Source: Maricaulis sp. (lineage in GTDB: Bacteria; Pseudomonadota; Alphaproteobacteria; Caulobacterales; Maricaulaceae). From it: a stretch of DNA of 64,000 bases. How positions within the stretch are numbered: position 1 is the first letter of the stretch; each line of letters starts with the position of its first letter. The notes under the pieces are model-generated. The model was not told the DNA's origin. It ran no database searches and worked only from the letters and a program-made list of their open reading frames with translations. Below are positions 33,565 to 43,146 of this stretch, in pieces. The translations under genes and the position numbers were made by a program. The stretch is from contig JAEPND010000001.1 in NCBI GenBank assembly GCA_017643585.1, positions 1 to 64,000 on the forward strand, written 5' to 3'.

Positions 33565-35460
33565 TTACTGGCAAGCGAGGCATTCCTCGTAATCGGTTGG
33601 CGCCGCATCCGCCATGGATTGCTCGGCCTCGGACTTGTTCTCGGATCCGGCATAAGCCGCTCGCTGTACGGACTTGGAGCGGCAGTAATAGAGCGACTTG
33701 ATGCCCTTCTCCCATGCCGACCAGTGCAGCATGTGCAGGTCCCACTTATCGATATCGCCCGGCAGGAAGATATTCAGGGACTGGGACTGGCAGACGAAGG
33801 GCGTGCGATCCGCCGCGTGCTCGATGACCCAGCGCTGGTCGATTTCAAAGGCCGTACGGAACAGCGCTTTTTCATGTTCATCCAGCTCATCAATGTGCTG
33901 AACCGAGCCCTCATGTTCGAGGATCGTCGCCCACACGCCCGGCGTGTTCAGGCCCTTGGCTTCAAGCACGGCCTCGAGCTGCGGGTTCTTCACGGTCGTG
34001 GAGCCGGACAGCGTCTTGTGGGTGTAAACATTGGCCGGGATCGGCTCGATGCCCGCGGAAACACCACCACAGATGATGGAGATCGACGCCGTCGGTGCGA
34101 TTGCCAGCTTGTGTGAGAAGCGTGCGTTAACACCGCTGGAAGCGGCATCCGGGCACGCACCGCGCTCATCAGCCAACTTGACCGAGGCCGCGTCCGCCTG
34201 CTGACGGATATGCTTGAACAGCTTCATGTTCCAGGATTTGGCCATGGCGCTTTCGAAAGGCGCGTTCATCTGCTGCAGGAAAGTGTGCATGCCCATCAGG
34301 CCGAGACCGACAGACCGTTCCTGGATTGCGGAATAGACGGCACGATCCATCTCTTTCGGCGCGCGCTGGATGAAATCTTCCAGAACATTGTCGAGGAAGC
34401 GGAAAATGTCCTCGATAAAGTCCGGGTCGTCCTTCCACTCCAGATACTTGGCTGCGTTGAGCGAGGACAGGCAGCAAACGGCCGTGCGCTCTTCGCCATT
34501 CTGGTCATAGCCGGTCGGCAGCATGATTTCTGCGCACAGGTTGGACTGGCGCACCTTCAGGCCCAGCTTGCGCTGGTGAGCCGGCATCGCGTTGTTCACC
34601 GTATCGGAGAAGATGATGTAAGGCTCACCGGTCTGCAGACGCAGCTCGAGGATCTTCTGCCACAGCTTGCGGGCATTGATCGTCTTCACGACCTCACCCG
34701 ATTTCGGGGACTTCAGCTCGAACTCGCCATCTTCGCGAACCGCTTCCATGAACGCGTCTGAGATATTCAGACCATGGTGGAGGTTGAGAGATTTACGGTT
34801 GAAGTCGCCTGACGGCTTGCGGATTTCCAGGAACTCTTCGATTTCCGGGTGGTGGACGTCGAGATACACCGCTGCGGAACCCCGGCGCAGGGACCCCTGG
34901 GAGATTGCCAGGGTTAGACTGTCCATCACGCGAATGAAGGGAATGATGCCGGAGGTCTGGCCGACTTCGCCAATCTTCTCGCCGATGGAACGAACATCAC
35001 CCCAATAGGTGCCGATACCGCCGCCATTGGACGCCAGCCACACATTCTCGGTCCAGGTGCCGACAATATCGTCCAGGCTGTCACCGACAGAGTTCAGGAA
35101 GCAGGAGATCGGCAGACCACGGTCCGCACCGCCATTCGAAAGAACAGGCGTCGCCGGCATGAACCAGAGATTGGAGATGTAGTCATAAAGACGCTGGGCG
35201 TGCTCGGGGTTGTCGGCATAGGCCGTCGCGACGCGTGCAAACATGTCCTGATAGGACTCACCCGGGAGCAAGTAACGGTCTTCCAGCGTTTTCTTGCCGA
35301 AATCCGTCAGCAATGCGTCACGTGACCGGTCCACCTTGACGCTTTCAACCACACGCAGGTGGGAGCCGTCATTGGCCTTCGGTTTGCCACGACGAGAGGA
35401 TGCCCGTTCTACCGGTTCGACATCAAGAATACGATTGGTGGCCGAATCCAAAGGTGTCAT
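33565..35460 (-). CDS. nrdA: Class I ribonucleotide reductase large subunit
   Basis: This 631-residue catalytic subunit has the radical-site barrel with the active-site Cys in LPISCFLNSVGDS, substrate-region NLCAEIMLPT, AVCCLSSLNAAKY and the glycine-rich RSVGLGLMGMHTF. The redox tail Cys pair is CLACQ at the very end. There is no N-terminal ATP-cone domain, so the usual dATP off-switch at that site is absent. It reduces ribonucleoside diphosphates with NrdB. ATG 35460 has GGGAG upstream. NrdR-box-like repeats lie about 90-135 bases upstream and a strong terminator downstream. Confidence 0.93.
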   Translation of the reverse strand: MTPLDSATNRILDVEPVERASSRRGKPKANDGSHLRVVESVKVDRSRDALLTDFGKKTLEDRYLLPGESYQDMFARVATAYADNPEHAQRLYDYISNLWFMPATPVLSNGGADRGLPISCFLNSVGDSLDDIVGTWTENVWLASNGGGIGTYWGDVRSIGEKIGEVGQTSGIIPFIRVMDSLTLAISQGSLRRGSAAVYLDVHHPEIEEFLEIRKPSGDFNRKSLNLHHGLNISDAFMEAVREDGEFELKSPKSGEVVKTINARKLWQKILELRLQTGEPYIIFSDTVNNAMPAHQRKLGLKVRQSNLCAEIMLPTGYDQNGEERTAVCCLSSLNAAKYLEWKDDPDFIEDIFRFLDNVLEDFIQRAPKEMDRAVYSAIQERSVGLGLMGMHTFLQQMNAPFESAMAKSWNMKLFKHIRQQADAASVKLADERGACPDAASSGVNARFSHKLAIAPTASISIICGGVSAGIEPIPANVYTHKTLSGSTTVKNPQLEAVLEAKGLNTPGVWATILEHEGSVQHIDELDEHEKALFRTAFEIDQRWVIEHAADRTPFVCQSQSLNIFLPGDIDKWDLHMLHWSAWEKGIKSLYYCRSKSVQRAAYAGSENKSEAEQSMADAAPTDYEECLACQ

Positions 35461-35546
35461 GTCTGTTTTGCTCCCCAAGCCCAGAGTCAAAAATATCCTG
35501 TTCGCGCAAATAAGCTTGCGCGGCGTACAAACCCGAATAGGTCGAA

Positions 35547-35595
35547 AAAATCTGTATAGTGTGTCGCTGTAACCAGCTGACCCAACATATAGTGG
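35547..35595 (-). promoter_or_regulatory. Paired NrdR-box-like sites upstream of nrdA
   Basis: CAACATATAG followed by TGG (35583-35592) matches the NrdR core at nine of ten positions. ATCTGTATAG followed by TGT (35550-35559) matches at seven. They are 33 bases apart, near the usual paired spacing, and lie upstream of nrdA. Confidence 0.45.
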
Positions 35596-35676
35596 CTCAG
35601 TGAAAATGGGTGGTCAACGGCAAGAACAGTCTTTGAGCGGATTTTTTGGTTAACAAGTTCTAAACCGCAGCCACCC

Positions 35677-35707
35677 CCTGTCACACCCCGTTAAGGGGCG
35701 TGACAGG
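35677..35707 (-). terminator. Strong hairpin after putA
   Basis: CCTGTCAC pairs with GTGACAGG and an inner CCCC with GGGG around GTTAA. It lies 37 bases after the putA stop. There is no U-tract on the minus strand, so it may be a Rho-independent terminator of poor form or a message-protecting hairpin. Confidence 0.45.
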
Positions 35708-35743
35708 CCTGTGTAACAAGGGTTAAGCGGCGTTAACCGAGCC

Positions 35744-38700
35744 TCACGAGAGGTTAAGAAGTTCCGGGTCGCCACCCTGAGCGGAGATGTTGATCGTCAC
35801 CGTTTTTTCACCGGCAAACCGGTGCAGATAGTGCGGGCCACCGGCCTTGGGACCCGTGCCAGACAAGCCCTCTCCGCCAAATGGCTGCACACCGACCACG
35901 GCCCCGATCATGTTGCGATTCACGTAGACATTGCCCGCAGGAACGATCGACTGAATTTGCCTGTGGAAAGACTCCAGCCGCGAGTGAATCCCCAAGGTCA
36001 GCCCGTAACCCTTGGCTGCAAGCTCAGCTGCAATTGCGGGGAGGTCCTTGCGCTTGTAGCGGTAGACATGCAGCACCGGACCAAAGACTTCACGCTCAAG
36101 CAGATCCAGGGACGGCAGCTCGACAAGCGCAGGACCGAAGAAACTGCCGTGCTCGCCCGCCAGACCCGTCTCAAGCTGTTTGATGACGGTCGCTTCGCGG
36201 GTCATACGCTCCATGTGTGATTCGAGAATGCCCAGGGCTTCTGCATCGATCACCGGACCCACATCTGTTGTGATGTCGGAGGGGTCACCGATCCCCAGCT
36301 CATCCATCGCGCCGCACAGCGCTTCGACAAACTCGTCTGCCGTATCGTCAGGCAGGAAGATGATTCGCAGAGCCGAACAGCGCTGACCCGCCGAACCAAA
36401 GGCCGACATGATCGCATCGTCGACGACCTGCTCCTTGAGCGCGGTCGTATCCACGAACATCCCATTCAACCCACCGGTCTCGGCAATCAGCGGCGCAATC
36501 GCCGTATCCCGGGCCGCCAGGGAACGATTAATCAGACGGGCGACTTCGGTCGACCCGGTGAAGGCAACACCGGCCGTACGATTATCCCGCGTCAGGGCAG
36601 CGCCGACCGTTTCTCCCGTCCCTGGCAACAGCTGCAGCACGCCCGCCGGCAAGCCCGCCTCCTGGAAGAGCTTCACAGCTTCACACGCGATGACCGGTGT
36701 CTGCTCTGCCGGCTTGGCCAGTACCACATTGCCCGCGGCCAGCGCCGCGGCCACCTGGCCCGCGAAGATCGCCAGCGGGAAATTCCAGGGACTGATACAG
36801 ACGAAGACGCCGCGCCCCTGTAGCCCGAGATGATTCGTTTCACCGGCCGGCCCCAGCAGACGATCGGCGCCAGCGAACTCTCGTTCGGCCTGGGCACCGT
36901 AATACCGGCAGAAGTCGATCGCCTCGCGCACTTCGGCAATGCCATCCGGGATATTCTTGCCCGCCTCTCGCGACATCAGCGCGATCAGCCGGTCCATATT
37001 CTGTTCCATGATGTCGGCCATGGCGCGCAGAATGGCTCCGCGTTTCTCGCCACCAGCCGCATTCCAGACCGGGAAGGCGGCGACGGCCGAACGGAAGGCA
37101 GTATCGACATCAGCTTCGCTGGCCTGGACGACATTGCCGACATGCTGGCTGCGATCGACCGGACTCATCAAGGCCTCCGGCTCACCGGTCACCAGGCGGC
37201 CATCGATCAGGGGCCCGGCGCTCAGAGGCAATTGCGCATCAAGCTCGGCCATGGCGCGAGCCAGGCGTTCCTGCACTGCGCGCTGGCTGATATCCACGCC
37301 AACCGAATTCGGCCGCTCATCGCCATACAGATCGTCAGGCATCGGGATCTGCCGATGGCGGTCCAGGCCCTCCGCTTTCTCGAACGGACCTCGCGCGACA
37401 TCCTCAACCGGAACGGCATCATCCAGGAAGGAATGCACGAAAGATGTATTGGCCCCGTTTTCGAGCAAGCGCCGCACGAGATAAGGCAACAAGTCCTCAT
37501 GGCTGCCGACAGGGGCATAAACCCGAACAGTGCGTTCGCCATGGGCCTCCTGCGACGCGGCATAGAGCGGTTCGCCCATGCCATGCAGACGCTGGAACTC
37601 ATATTCATCAACGCCGGCCTGGTGGGCCAGCTCGCGCACCGACGCGAGAGTGTGCGCATTATGAGTTGCAAACTGGGCGTAGATTTCCCTGGGCGCTGCC
37701 AGCATGCGTTTGGCACACACAAGATAATGAAGATCGGTCGCGGTCTTGGTGGTCCAGACCGGGAAATCCGGCCACCCCATCTGGTGGCCGAACTTGATCT
37801 CGGTGTCCCAGTAAGCGCCCTTCACCAGACGCACCAGGAAACGACGGCCACTTTGCTTTGCCAGTTCGACAAGACCGTCAATGACGGCCCCGGCACGCTT
37901 TTGATACGCCTGCACCGCCAGGCCCAACCCGTTCCAGCCGCGCAGGGACGGGTCCCGGGCCAGCCGGTCGAGGATTTTCAGCGAGATGATCAGACGGTCG
38001 GATTCCTCGGCATCAATGCAAAAGCCGATATCATGTGCTTTCGCGGCGCGAGCCTGTTCGAGCACCATTGGATAGAGCTCGTCCATGACACGCTCTTCCT
38101 TGATCGCCAGATAGCTGGCGTTCAGGGCCGACAACTTGACCGAGACCCCGTGTACTTTCTCGATCGGACCATCGCCGCGCCCGGCTCCGACCGCCTCGAT
38201 CGCGTCGAGATAACGCTGGTGATAACGCTGGGCATCGGCAGCGGTCCGCGCGCCCTCTCCCAGCATGTCGAAGGAACCGATATCCTTGTGCTTGCCGGCC
38301 CGCTTGAGCGCCGCTGAAATCGTCCGGCCGAGCACAAACTGTTCGCCCATGATGCGCATGGCCTGCATGGTCGCGGCGCGAATGACCGGCTCCCCGGCTC
38401 GTGCGGTCAACTGTTTCAGGTAAGCGCCGGGATTCTTGCGCGCCTCCGGTTCCACATCGATGATCTTACCTGTCAGCATCAGGCCGAGCGTGGACGCATT
38501 CACGAGCCAGTTTTCCGACTTGCCGGCGTGCTCGCCCCATTCACCCGTCGAGATCTTTTCCGCGATCAGCTTGTCGGCGGTGGCCCCGTCGGGCACGCGC
38601 AACAGCGCCTCGGCCAGGCACATCAGCGCCAGCCCTTCCTTGTTGGACAGGCCGAATTCCTGGAGGAAGGACTCCATCAATCCGCGGACCCGCGTGGATG

Positions 38701-38866
38701 CCCGTGCCCGCTTGACCAGGTCAATCGCGTCATCGCGTACCTTGTCGCGCGTCTGGTCGCTGAAACCGATCTGCTCGATCAGCGTCTTTACCAACTCGCT
38801 CTCATTGGCGAATTTCAAACGGTCAATCTCATCCCAATCAATGGAATTGCGGGCTTGGACATTCAT
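35744..38866 (-). CDS. putA: Bifunctional proline dehydrogenase / P5C dehydrogenase
   Basis: This 1040-residue enzyme oxidises proline to glutamate in two steps. The FAD-dependent proline dehydrogenase barrel spans about 85-470 (KVHGVSVKLSALN, FCIDAEESDR, RFLVRLVKGAYWDTEIK, YEFQRLHGMGEPLY). The NAD-dependent aldehyde dehydrogenase spans about 540-1000 (FTGSTEVARLINR, AETGGLNGMFVD, and the catalytic Cys in SAGQRCSALRI). The N-terminus lacks the ribbon-helix-helix DNA-binding domain, so it should not repress its own gene. ATG 38866 has an AAGG site. It diverges from a glycosyltransferase gene and probably works at the inner membrane with quinones. Confidence 0.95.
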   Translation of the reverse strand: MNVQARNSIDWDEIDRLKFANESELVKTLIEQIGFSDQTRDKVRDDAIDLVKRARASTRVRGLMESFLQEFGLSNKEGLALMCLAEALLRVPDGATADKLIAEKISTGEWGEHAGKSENWLVNASTLGLMLTGKIIDVEPEARKNPGAYLKQLTARAGEPVIRAATMQAMRIMGEQFVLGRTISAALKRAGKHKDIGSFDMLGEGARTAADAQRYHQRYLDAIEAVGAGRGDGPIEKVHGVSVKLSALNASYLAIKEERVMDELYPMVLEQARAAKAHDIGFCIDAEESDRLIISLKILDRLARDPSLRGWNGLGLAVQAYQKRAGAVIDGLVELAKQSGRRFLVRLVKGAYWDTEIKFGHQMGWPDFPVWTTKTATDLHYLVCAKRMLAAPREIYAQFATHNAHTLASVRELAHQAGVDEYEFQRLHGMGEPLYAASQEAHGERTVRVYAPVGSHEDLLPYLVRRLLENGANTSFVHSFLDDAVPVEDVARGPFEKAEGLDRHRQIPMPDDLYGDERPNSVGVDISQRAVQERLARAMAELDAQLPLSAGPLIDGRLVTGEPEALMSPVDRSQHVGNVVQASEADVDTAFRSAVAAFPVWNAAGGEKRGAILRAMADIMEQNMDRLIALMSREAGKNIPDGIAEVREAIDFCRYYGAQAEREFAGADRLLGPAGETNHLGLQGRGVFVCISPWNFPLAIFAGQVAAALAAGNVVLAKPAEQTPVIACEAVKLFQEAGLPAGVLQLLPGTGETVGAALTRDNRTAGVAFTGSTEVARLINRSLAARDTAIAPLIAETGGLNGMFVDTTALKEQVVDDAIMSAFGSAGQRCSALRIIFLPDDTADEFVEALCGAMDELGIGDPSDITTDVGPVIDAEALGILESHMERMTREATVIKQLETGLAGEHGSFFGPALVELPSLDLLEREVFGPVLHVYRYKRKDLPAIAAELAAKGYGLTLGIHSRLESFHRQIQSIVPAGNVYVNRNMIGAVVGVQPFGGEGLSGTGPKAGGPHYLHRFAGEKTVTINISAQGGDPELLNLS

Positions 38867-39037
38867 GGCGCAAACCTTCAGTTGGATCCAAAATTCGCGG
38901 CGGAGATTGCTCCCGCAAACGCCACTCCGCAAGCCTAGTGTGCTGTTGCACTTCGCGATTGTGCACGAATGCGCTAAGACGCATGCAGATAGTAAGGATT
39001 TTCACCGCCGGGGGCGGCTGAGAAGCAGAGGAAACTG

Positions 39038-40195
39038 ATGAGCAAAACCGCTGACCTCGCGAACAATATCGTCACGACCAACGGCCCGGGCGCGGAAGAC
39101 AGCAATGAGCGCCCACAGCGCATCATGCTGGTAACCGACGCCTGGGAGCCGCAAATGAATGGCGTTGTTCGCACGCTGTCTCGCACCGTCGCCGAGCTTC
39201 GCGATATGGGCCGCGAAGTCGAAGTGATCCATCCAGGTCTGGGCTACAAGACCATGCCCTTGCCCACCTACCCGGAGATCCAGCTGGCCATGGGCGCGCG
39301 CAAGGATATTGTCCGCCGCTTCACCGAGTTTGAGCCGGAAGCCATCCATATCGCGACGGAAGGCCCACTTGGCCTTGCGGCGCGCCGCATCTGTGTGAAG
39401 TGGAAACTGCCCTTCACGACCAGCTATCACACCAAATTCCCTGAATATGTGAACGCGCGTTTCGGTTTCATTCCGCTCTCTGCGGGTTATGCCTTCATGC
39501 GCTGGTTCCACAATGCCGGCGGCCGCATGATGGTGACGACGCCGTCCATGCGCGATGACCTGACCAAGCGCGGCTTCAACAATCTGACGCCCTGGGCACG
39601 CGGTGTGGATATCGAGCTGTTCAACCCGGCCAAGCGCATGATGAACGGCGAAGACGTCTTCGCCGGCCTGGAGCGCCCGATCTGGGTCAATGTCGGTCGT
39701 GTTGCGGTTGAAAAGAACATCGAGACCTTCCTGGAGACCGACCTGCCCGGGACCAAGGTCATTGTCGGTGACGGCCCGCAGATGGAAGAGCTGAAGGCGA
39801 AATATCCCGACGCAGTCTTCACCGGTCCGAAATTCGGTGACGAGCTTGCCCGCCATTTTGCCGATGCGGATGTCTTTGTCTTCCCGAGCTGGACCGACAC
39901 ATTTGGCCTGGTGAACCTGGAAGCCATGGCCTGTGGCACACCGGTTGCGGCCTTCCCCGCCCACGGTCCCAAGGACATCATTCCGGGTTCAGGTGGTGGT
40001 TTCATCAATGAAGACCTGCGTCAGGCCTGTCTGGACTGTCTGGAGATCGACCGCGCCGCCCCGCGGGCACACGCAGAGAAACACTCCTGGACACAGTGTG
40101 CGATGGACTTCCTGGACAATCTCAAACCGCATCCCAAGCCAGAGCGTCGTCGCTTCTGGCGCCGGCTTCGACGCCAGAAGCCGATCGACAGCTAG
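39038..40195 (+). CDS. GT4-family glycosyltransferase
   Basis: This 385-residue GT-B enzyme has a Rossmann N-half starting at RIMLVTDAWEPQMNGVVRTL and a nucleotide-sugar-binding C-half with VNVGRVAVEKNIETFL, VIVGDGPQMEEL and WTDTFGLVNLEAMACGTPVA. The usual Glu-x7-Glu motif appears as Asp-x7-Glu. The closest relatives by pattern are mannosyl- or glycolipid-type transferases (MgtA/SqdX-like), which build membrane lipids or polysaccharides. The tail is very basic (ERRRFWRRLRRQK), fit for membrane contact. It is a single gene with its own terminator, divergent from putA. Confidence 0.85.
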   Translation: MSKTADLANNIVTTNGPGAEDSNERPQRIMLVTDAWEPQMNGVVRTLSRTVAELRDMGREVEVIHPGLGYKTMPLPTYPEIQLAMGARKDIVRRFTEFEPEAIHIATEGPLGLAARRICVKWKLPFTTSYHTKFPEYVNARFGFIPLSAGYAFMRWFHNAGGRMMVTTPSMRDDLTKRGFNNLTPWARGVDIELFNPAKRMMNGEDVFAGLERPIWVNVGRVAVEKNIETFLETDLPGTKVIVGDGPQMEELKAKYPDAVFTGPKFGDELARHFADADVFVFPSWTDTFGLVNLEAMACGTPVAAFPAHGPKDIIPGSGGGFINEDLRQACLDCLEIDRAAPRAHAEKHSWTQCAMDFLDNLKPHPKPERRRFWRRLRRQKPIDS

Positions 40196-40220
40196 ACGAG
40201 ATCAATACGTTCAAATGAAG

Positions 40221-40251
40221 ACAGGCCTGAGATGCTCCGGCCTGTTTTTTT
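40221..40251 (+). terminator. Rho-independent terminator of the glycosyltransferase gene
   Basis: Stem ACAGGCC/GGCCTGT with an 11-base loop is followed by seven T residues. It lies 25 bases after the stop codon. Confidence 0.88.
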
Positions 40252-40273
40252 AGTGGCGGGGACGAGTATCCTG

Positions 40274-42280
40274 TCAGACGAGACGCTTGCGCAACATTTG
40301 CGACATGACATCGATCAGGCTGACCGCGATGACGATCACCAGGACGATGGCTGCTGTACGCTGGTAATCAAACGCGCGGACGGCTTCGAACAGGATTTGG
40401 CCGATACCGCCTGCGCCGATCAGACCAAGTACGGTTGCGGACCGCGCGTTGGATTCGAAACGGTAGAGGCCGAAGGATGTCCACAAGGGAGCAACCTGGG
40501 GAATGATCGCCCAGATCACCTCGTGTAATGGCCGCGCACCGGTCGCGCGAATTCCCTCGACCGGCCCGTCATCAATCGCCTCGACGGCTTCGGAAAACAG
40601 TTTGGCCAGAACGCCCGTCGTATGTACGGCCAGCGCCATGACACCAGCCAGAGGTCCCAGTCCGACCGCCGCGATGAAAACCAGGGCGATGATCAACTCG
40701 TTGATGGACCGGAAGACATCCATCAGGCGCCGTACAGGTTGCACGATCCAGACAGGAGCCACATTGCGCGCACTGAGCAGACCAAACGGGATCGCCGCGA
40801 TAACCGAGATGAACGTGCCCCAGATCGCGATCTGCACCGTCACGATCATTTGCGGCATGGCCTCGGAAATCCCGGCAGACAATTCTGACCAGTAATCCGC
40901 GCGAGAGGTCGCGTCCATGACATCGGTCGGGAAAAATCCGGCGAGAAACTCACCCATATCCCCGGCGTTTTCCACCAGCAGGTAGGCGCGGTCCATGTCT
41001 GCCGATCCGAAGCTCCAGACCAGGACAACCACGATACCGACGGCGATACCGACATTCGCCAGACGTTCGGCCAGCGGTGTGCGGGGACCGGGTCCGCGCG
41101 GTGCTGTGGCATAGAGCAGGACCGTCAACAACAGGCCCGTACCCAAGAGTGCTGCCACCGCCTGACCTGATACACTCGGGGCCGAAGCCTCCTCGGACGC
41201 TGTGCCGCCGTCATCGGTAAGCGCGTTGACGTCATCCGACAGACTGACCAGTCCGGAATTACCGGCCTCGACCTGCGCGAGGCGCTCTTCGAGTTCCGCA
41301 ATCCGCGTCGTCCGTTCCTCCTCGGTCAGATCGGGATCCTGGCGCGTTTCGGTCAGATCCCGAACGATTTCCAGCTGCACGATCGGATCAAGATGAGCGT
41401 TCGACGAGGGCAGGAAAGTCCCGAAAATCAGCGGCGTCAGCACGTCACGCGCGGCCTGCACCTCTTCCGGTGTCCCCATGCGTCCGTAATTCATGAAGAA
41501 GTATTGCAGGCGCCGCTTCGCCTCTTCATCCAGATCTGCGCGCCAGACAATGGGGTCGGTCTGGATCATCGGCGAGCGCCAGATCTCGCGCAGTTGCGCA
41601 TAGATGTCCGGACGCGAGCGTTGCAGCACGATCATGTTGACGGTGTTGTTCGTCGCCACATCCACCAGCTCATTGGCGACTGCCAGAGCGTTCGCTTCGT
41701 GGCTTGCATTACGCACAGAACCAAAACACTCGGCCGGATCGATCCCGCGCGGAGCAAAGATGAAGGCGGACGGTACCAGGAAACCGCTGGTGGAATTGGG
41801 GTCACCGAGGCCGAAATCGATTGAACCATCACAGGTCAGGATATCATCCAGCGACTGGATGGGGCTATCGACCGGAACAAGCAGGATCGAGTGATACCCC
41901 TCGCCACCATCCGGATAGGTGGCCTTTGCAAACACCTCACCGCCAGCCAGGCGCACCGCCTGCAGACCGGAGAAATTCGAGAACCAGCCGACCTGCACGC
42001 TATCATAGCGCATGGCCTGGATCATGCCGGCATAGTCGGACGCATAGAAGGGCTGGACATCATATCCCGTCCACTCCGACATCGCCGCGATAAAGGGGCG
42101 CCAATTGGTTTCCCGCGTATTGGTCGATTCGGTCGTGATAATTCCGAAATTGATGGTCCGCCGCTCGCTCTCGGCCGATGACGGGGTGTCCTGTTCGGAC
42201 GGCGTTTCGCCCACACAGCTGCTGAGCAGCAGGGCGGCGAGAACAAGCAGGGGGGCGAGGATGGACTGGATCCGCATCAT
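40274..42280 (-). CDS. phnDE: Fused phosphonate/phosphate-type binding lipoprotein and permease (PhnD-PhnE)
   Basis: This 668-residue protein combines two ABC-importer parts. Residues 1-320 are a PhnD-type solute-binding lipoprotein: lipobox LLLSSC, INFGIITTESTNT, VQVGWFSNFSGL and GDPNSTSGFLVPSAF, the phosphonate-pocket segment. A charged helix (about 320-350) leads to a membrane helix (about 375-395). The permease follows (about 400-668) with ISVIAAIPFGLLSARN, FRSINELIIALVF, the EAA-like VEGIRATGARPLHEVIWAIIPQ and IGAGGIGQIL. Binding and transport domains thus share one chain. It overlaps phnC by four bases (ATGA), with a GGAGG site. It probably imports phosphonate, phosphite or phosphate. 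Confidence 0.88.
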   Translation of the reverse strand: MMRIQSILAPLLVLAALLLSSCVGETPSEQDTPSSAESERRTINFGIITTESTNTRETNWRPFIAAMSEWTGYDVQPFYASDYAGMIQAMRYDSVQVGWFSNFSGLQAVRLAGGEVFAKATYPDGGEGYHSILLVPVDSPIQSLDDILTCDGSIDFGLGDPNSTSGFLVPSAFIFAPRGIDPAECFGSVRNASHEANALAVANELVDVATNNTVNMIVLQRSRPDIYAQLREIWRSPMIQTDPIVWRADLDEEAKRRLQYFFMNYGRMGTPEEVQAARDVLTPLIFGTFLPSSNAHLDPIVQLEIVRDLTETRQDPDLTEEERTTRIAELEERLAQVEAGNSGLVSLSDDVNALTDDGGTASEEASAPSVSGQAVAALLGTGLLLTVLLYATAPRGPGPRTPLAERLANVGIAVGIVVVLVWSFGSADMDRAYLLVENAGDMGEFLAGFFPTDVMDATSRADYWSELSAGISEAMPQMIVTVQIAIWGTFISVIAAIPFGLLSARNVAPVWIVQPVRRLMDVFRSINELIIALVFIAAVGLGPLAGVMALAVHTTGVLAKLFSEAVEAIDDGPVEGIRATGARPLHEVIWAIIPQVAPLWTSFGLYRFESNARSATVLGLIGAGGIGQILFEAVRAFDYQRTAAIVLVIVIAVSLIDVMSQMLRKRLV

Positions 42281-43077
42281 GCTTCCTCCTCGGCGCCATA
42301 AAACGCGGCTTCATATTCGCTGCCGTAGATTTCGATCAGCTTGTCCTGCGTCAGCGCATCCCGCGGGCCGTCATAGACGATCTGGCCAGCATTCAGGGCG
42401 ATGATGCGGTCACAATATTCCCGGGCATAGCCGATCTGATGCAGCGTCACGACGACGCTCAGCCCGTCGCGCTCATTGAGCTCCGCCAGCAACTCCATCA
42501 CCTTGCGCGCAGACACCGGGTCCAGCGAGGCGATCGGTTCGTCGGCGAAGAGCATTTCAGCGCCCTGGACCAGGGCGCGCGCGATCGCGCCCCGCTGTTG
42601 CTGTCCGCCGGACAGGTTGGACGCCCTGCGCCCCGCAAACTCACTCATCCCCACCCGCTCCAGCGCATCCATGGCTTTCTGCTTGGTGGAATCGGGAAAA
42701 AGTCCCAGCGCGCCACGCCAGAGTGACATCTGCCCCAGCGCGCCCAGCAGGACATTGCGAAACAGGGTCAGTCGCCCGACCAGGTTGAATTGCTGGAAGA
42801 TGAATCCCAGTGGTGCCCGATACGTGCGCACGGCGGACGCCAGACGCCCACGCTCCTGCATCTTGCGTCCCAACACGTGGACAGGCCCGGAATTGCGGTC
42901 CGCCACCTGCAATCCAGCCGCCACGCGCAACAGCGTCGACTTTCCAGACCCCGATGGCCCGATCAGCGCGACCATCTCGCCCGGTTCGATTGTCAAAGAC
43001 ACATCGTCGAGCGCACGCGTCTCGCCGAATGTCATCCGCAGATTTTCCGCCTTGAGGGCCGCTTCCCGGTCCGGCAT
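42277..43077 (-). CDS. phnC: Phosphonate/phosphate-type ABC importer ATPase
   Basis: This 266-residue ATPase has the Walker A GPSGSGKSTLLR, the signature NLSGGQQQRGAIARAL, Walker B EMLFADEPIASLD and the H-loop VVTLHQIGYA. Segments such as FIFQQFNLVGRLTLFRNVL are typical of PhnC. It energises the fused PhnD-PhnE protein encoded immediately downstream. ATG 43077 follows a run of G; the open frame reaches 43203 through the intergenic region. A PhoB-box-like site lies 43 bases upstream. Confidence 0.92.
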   Translation of the reverse strand: MPDREAALKAENLRMTFGETRALDDVSLTIEPGEMVALIGPSGSGKSTLLRVAAGLQVADRNSGPVHVLGRKMQERGRLASAVRTYRAPLGFIFQQFNLVGRLTLFRNVLLGALGQMSLWRGALGLFPDSTKQKAMDALERVGMSEFAGRRASNLSGGQQQRGAIARALVQGAEMLFADEPIASLDPVSARKVMELLAELNERDGLSVVVTLHQIGYAREYCDRIIALNAGQIVYDGPRDALTQDKLIEIYGSEYEAAFYGAEEEA

Positions 43078-43119
43078 CCAATCCCCCCCTACATCACACT
43101 TCAATTCTGGCGTATGCCT

Positions 43120-43137
43120 ATGATGTTTCGATGACAA
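43120..43137 (-). promoter_or_regulatory. Candidate PhoB box upstream of phnC
   Basis: The minus strand reads TTGTCATCGAAACATCAT. The first 7-mer matches CTGTCAT at six positions and the second at four, with the correct four-base spacer. CAGAAT, a possible -10, follows after about ten bases. It is by eye only. Confidence 0.4.
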
Positions 43138-43146
43138 GGTCTTTCT

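Noticed and set aside
36830..38317. A 495-codon plus-strand frame opposite putA
   Set aside because: It is an antisense shadow of the conserved putA reading frame.
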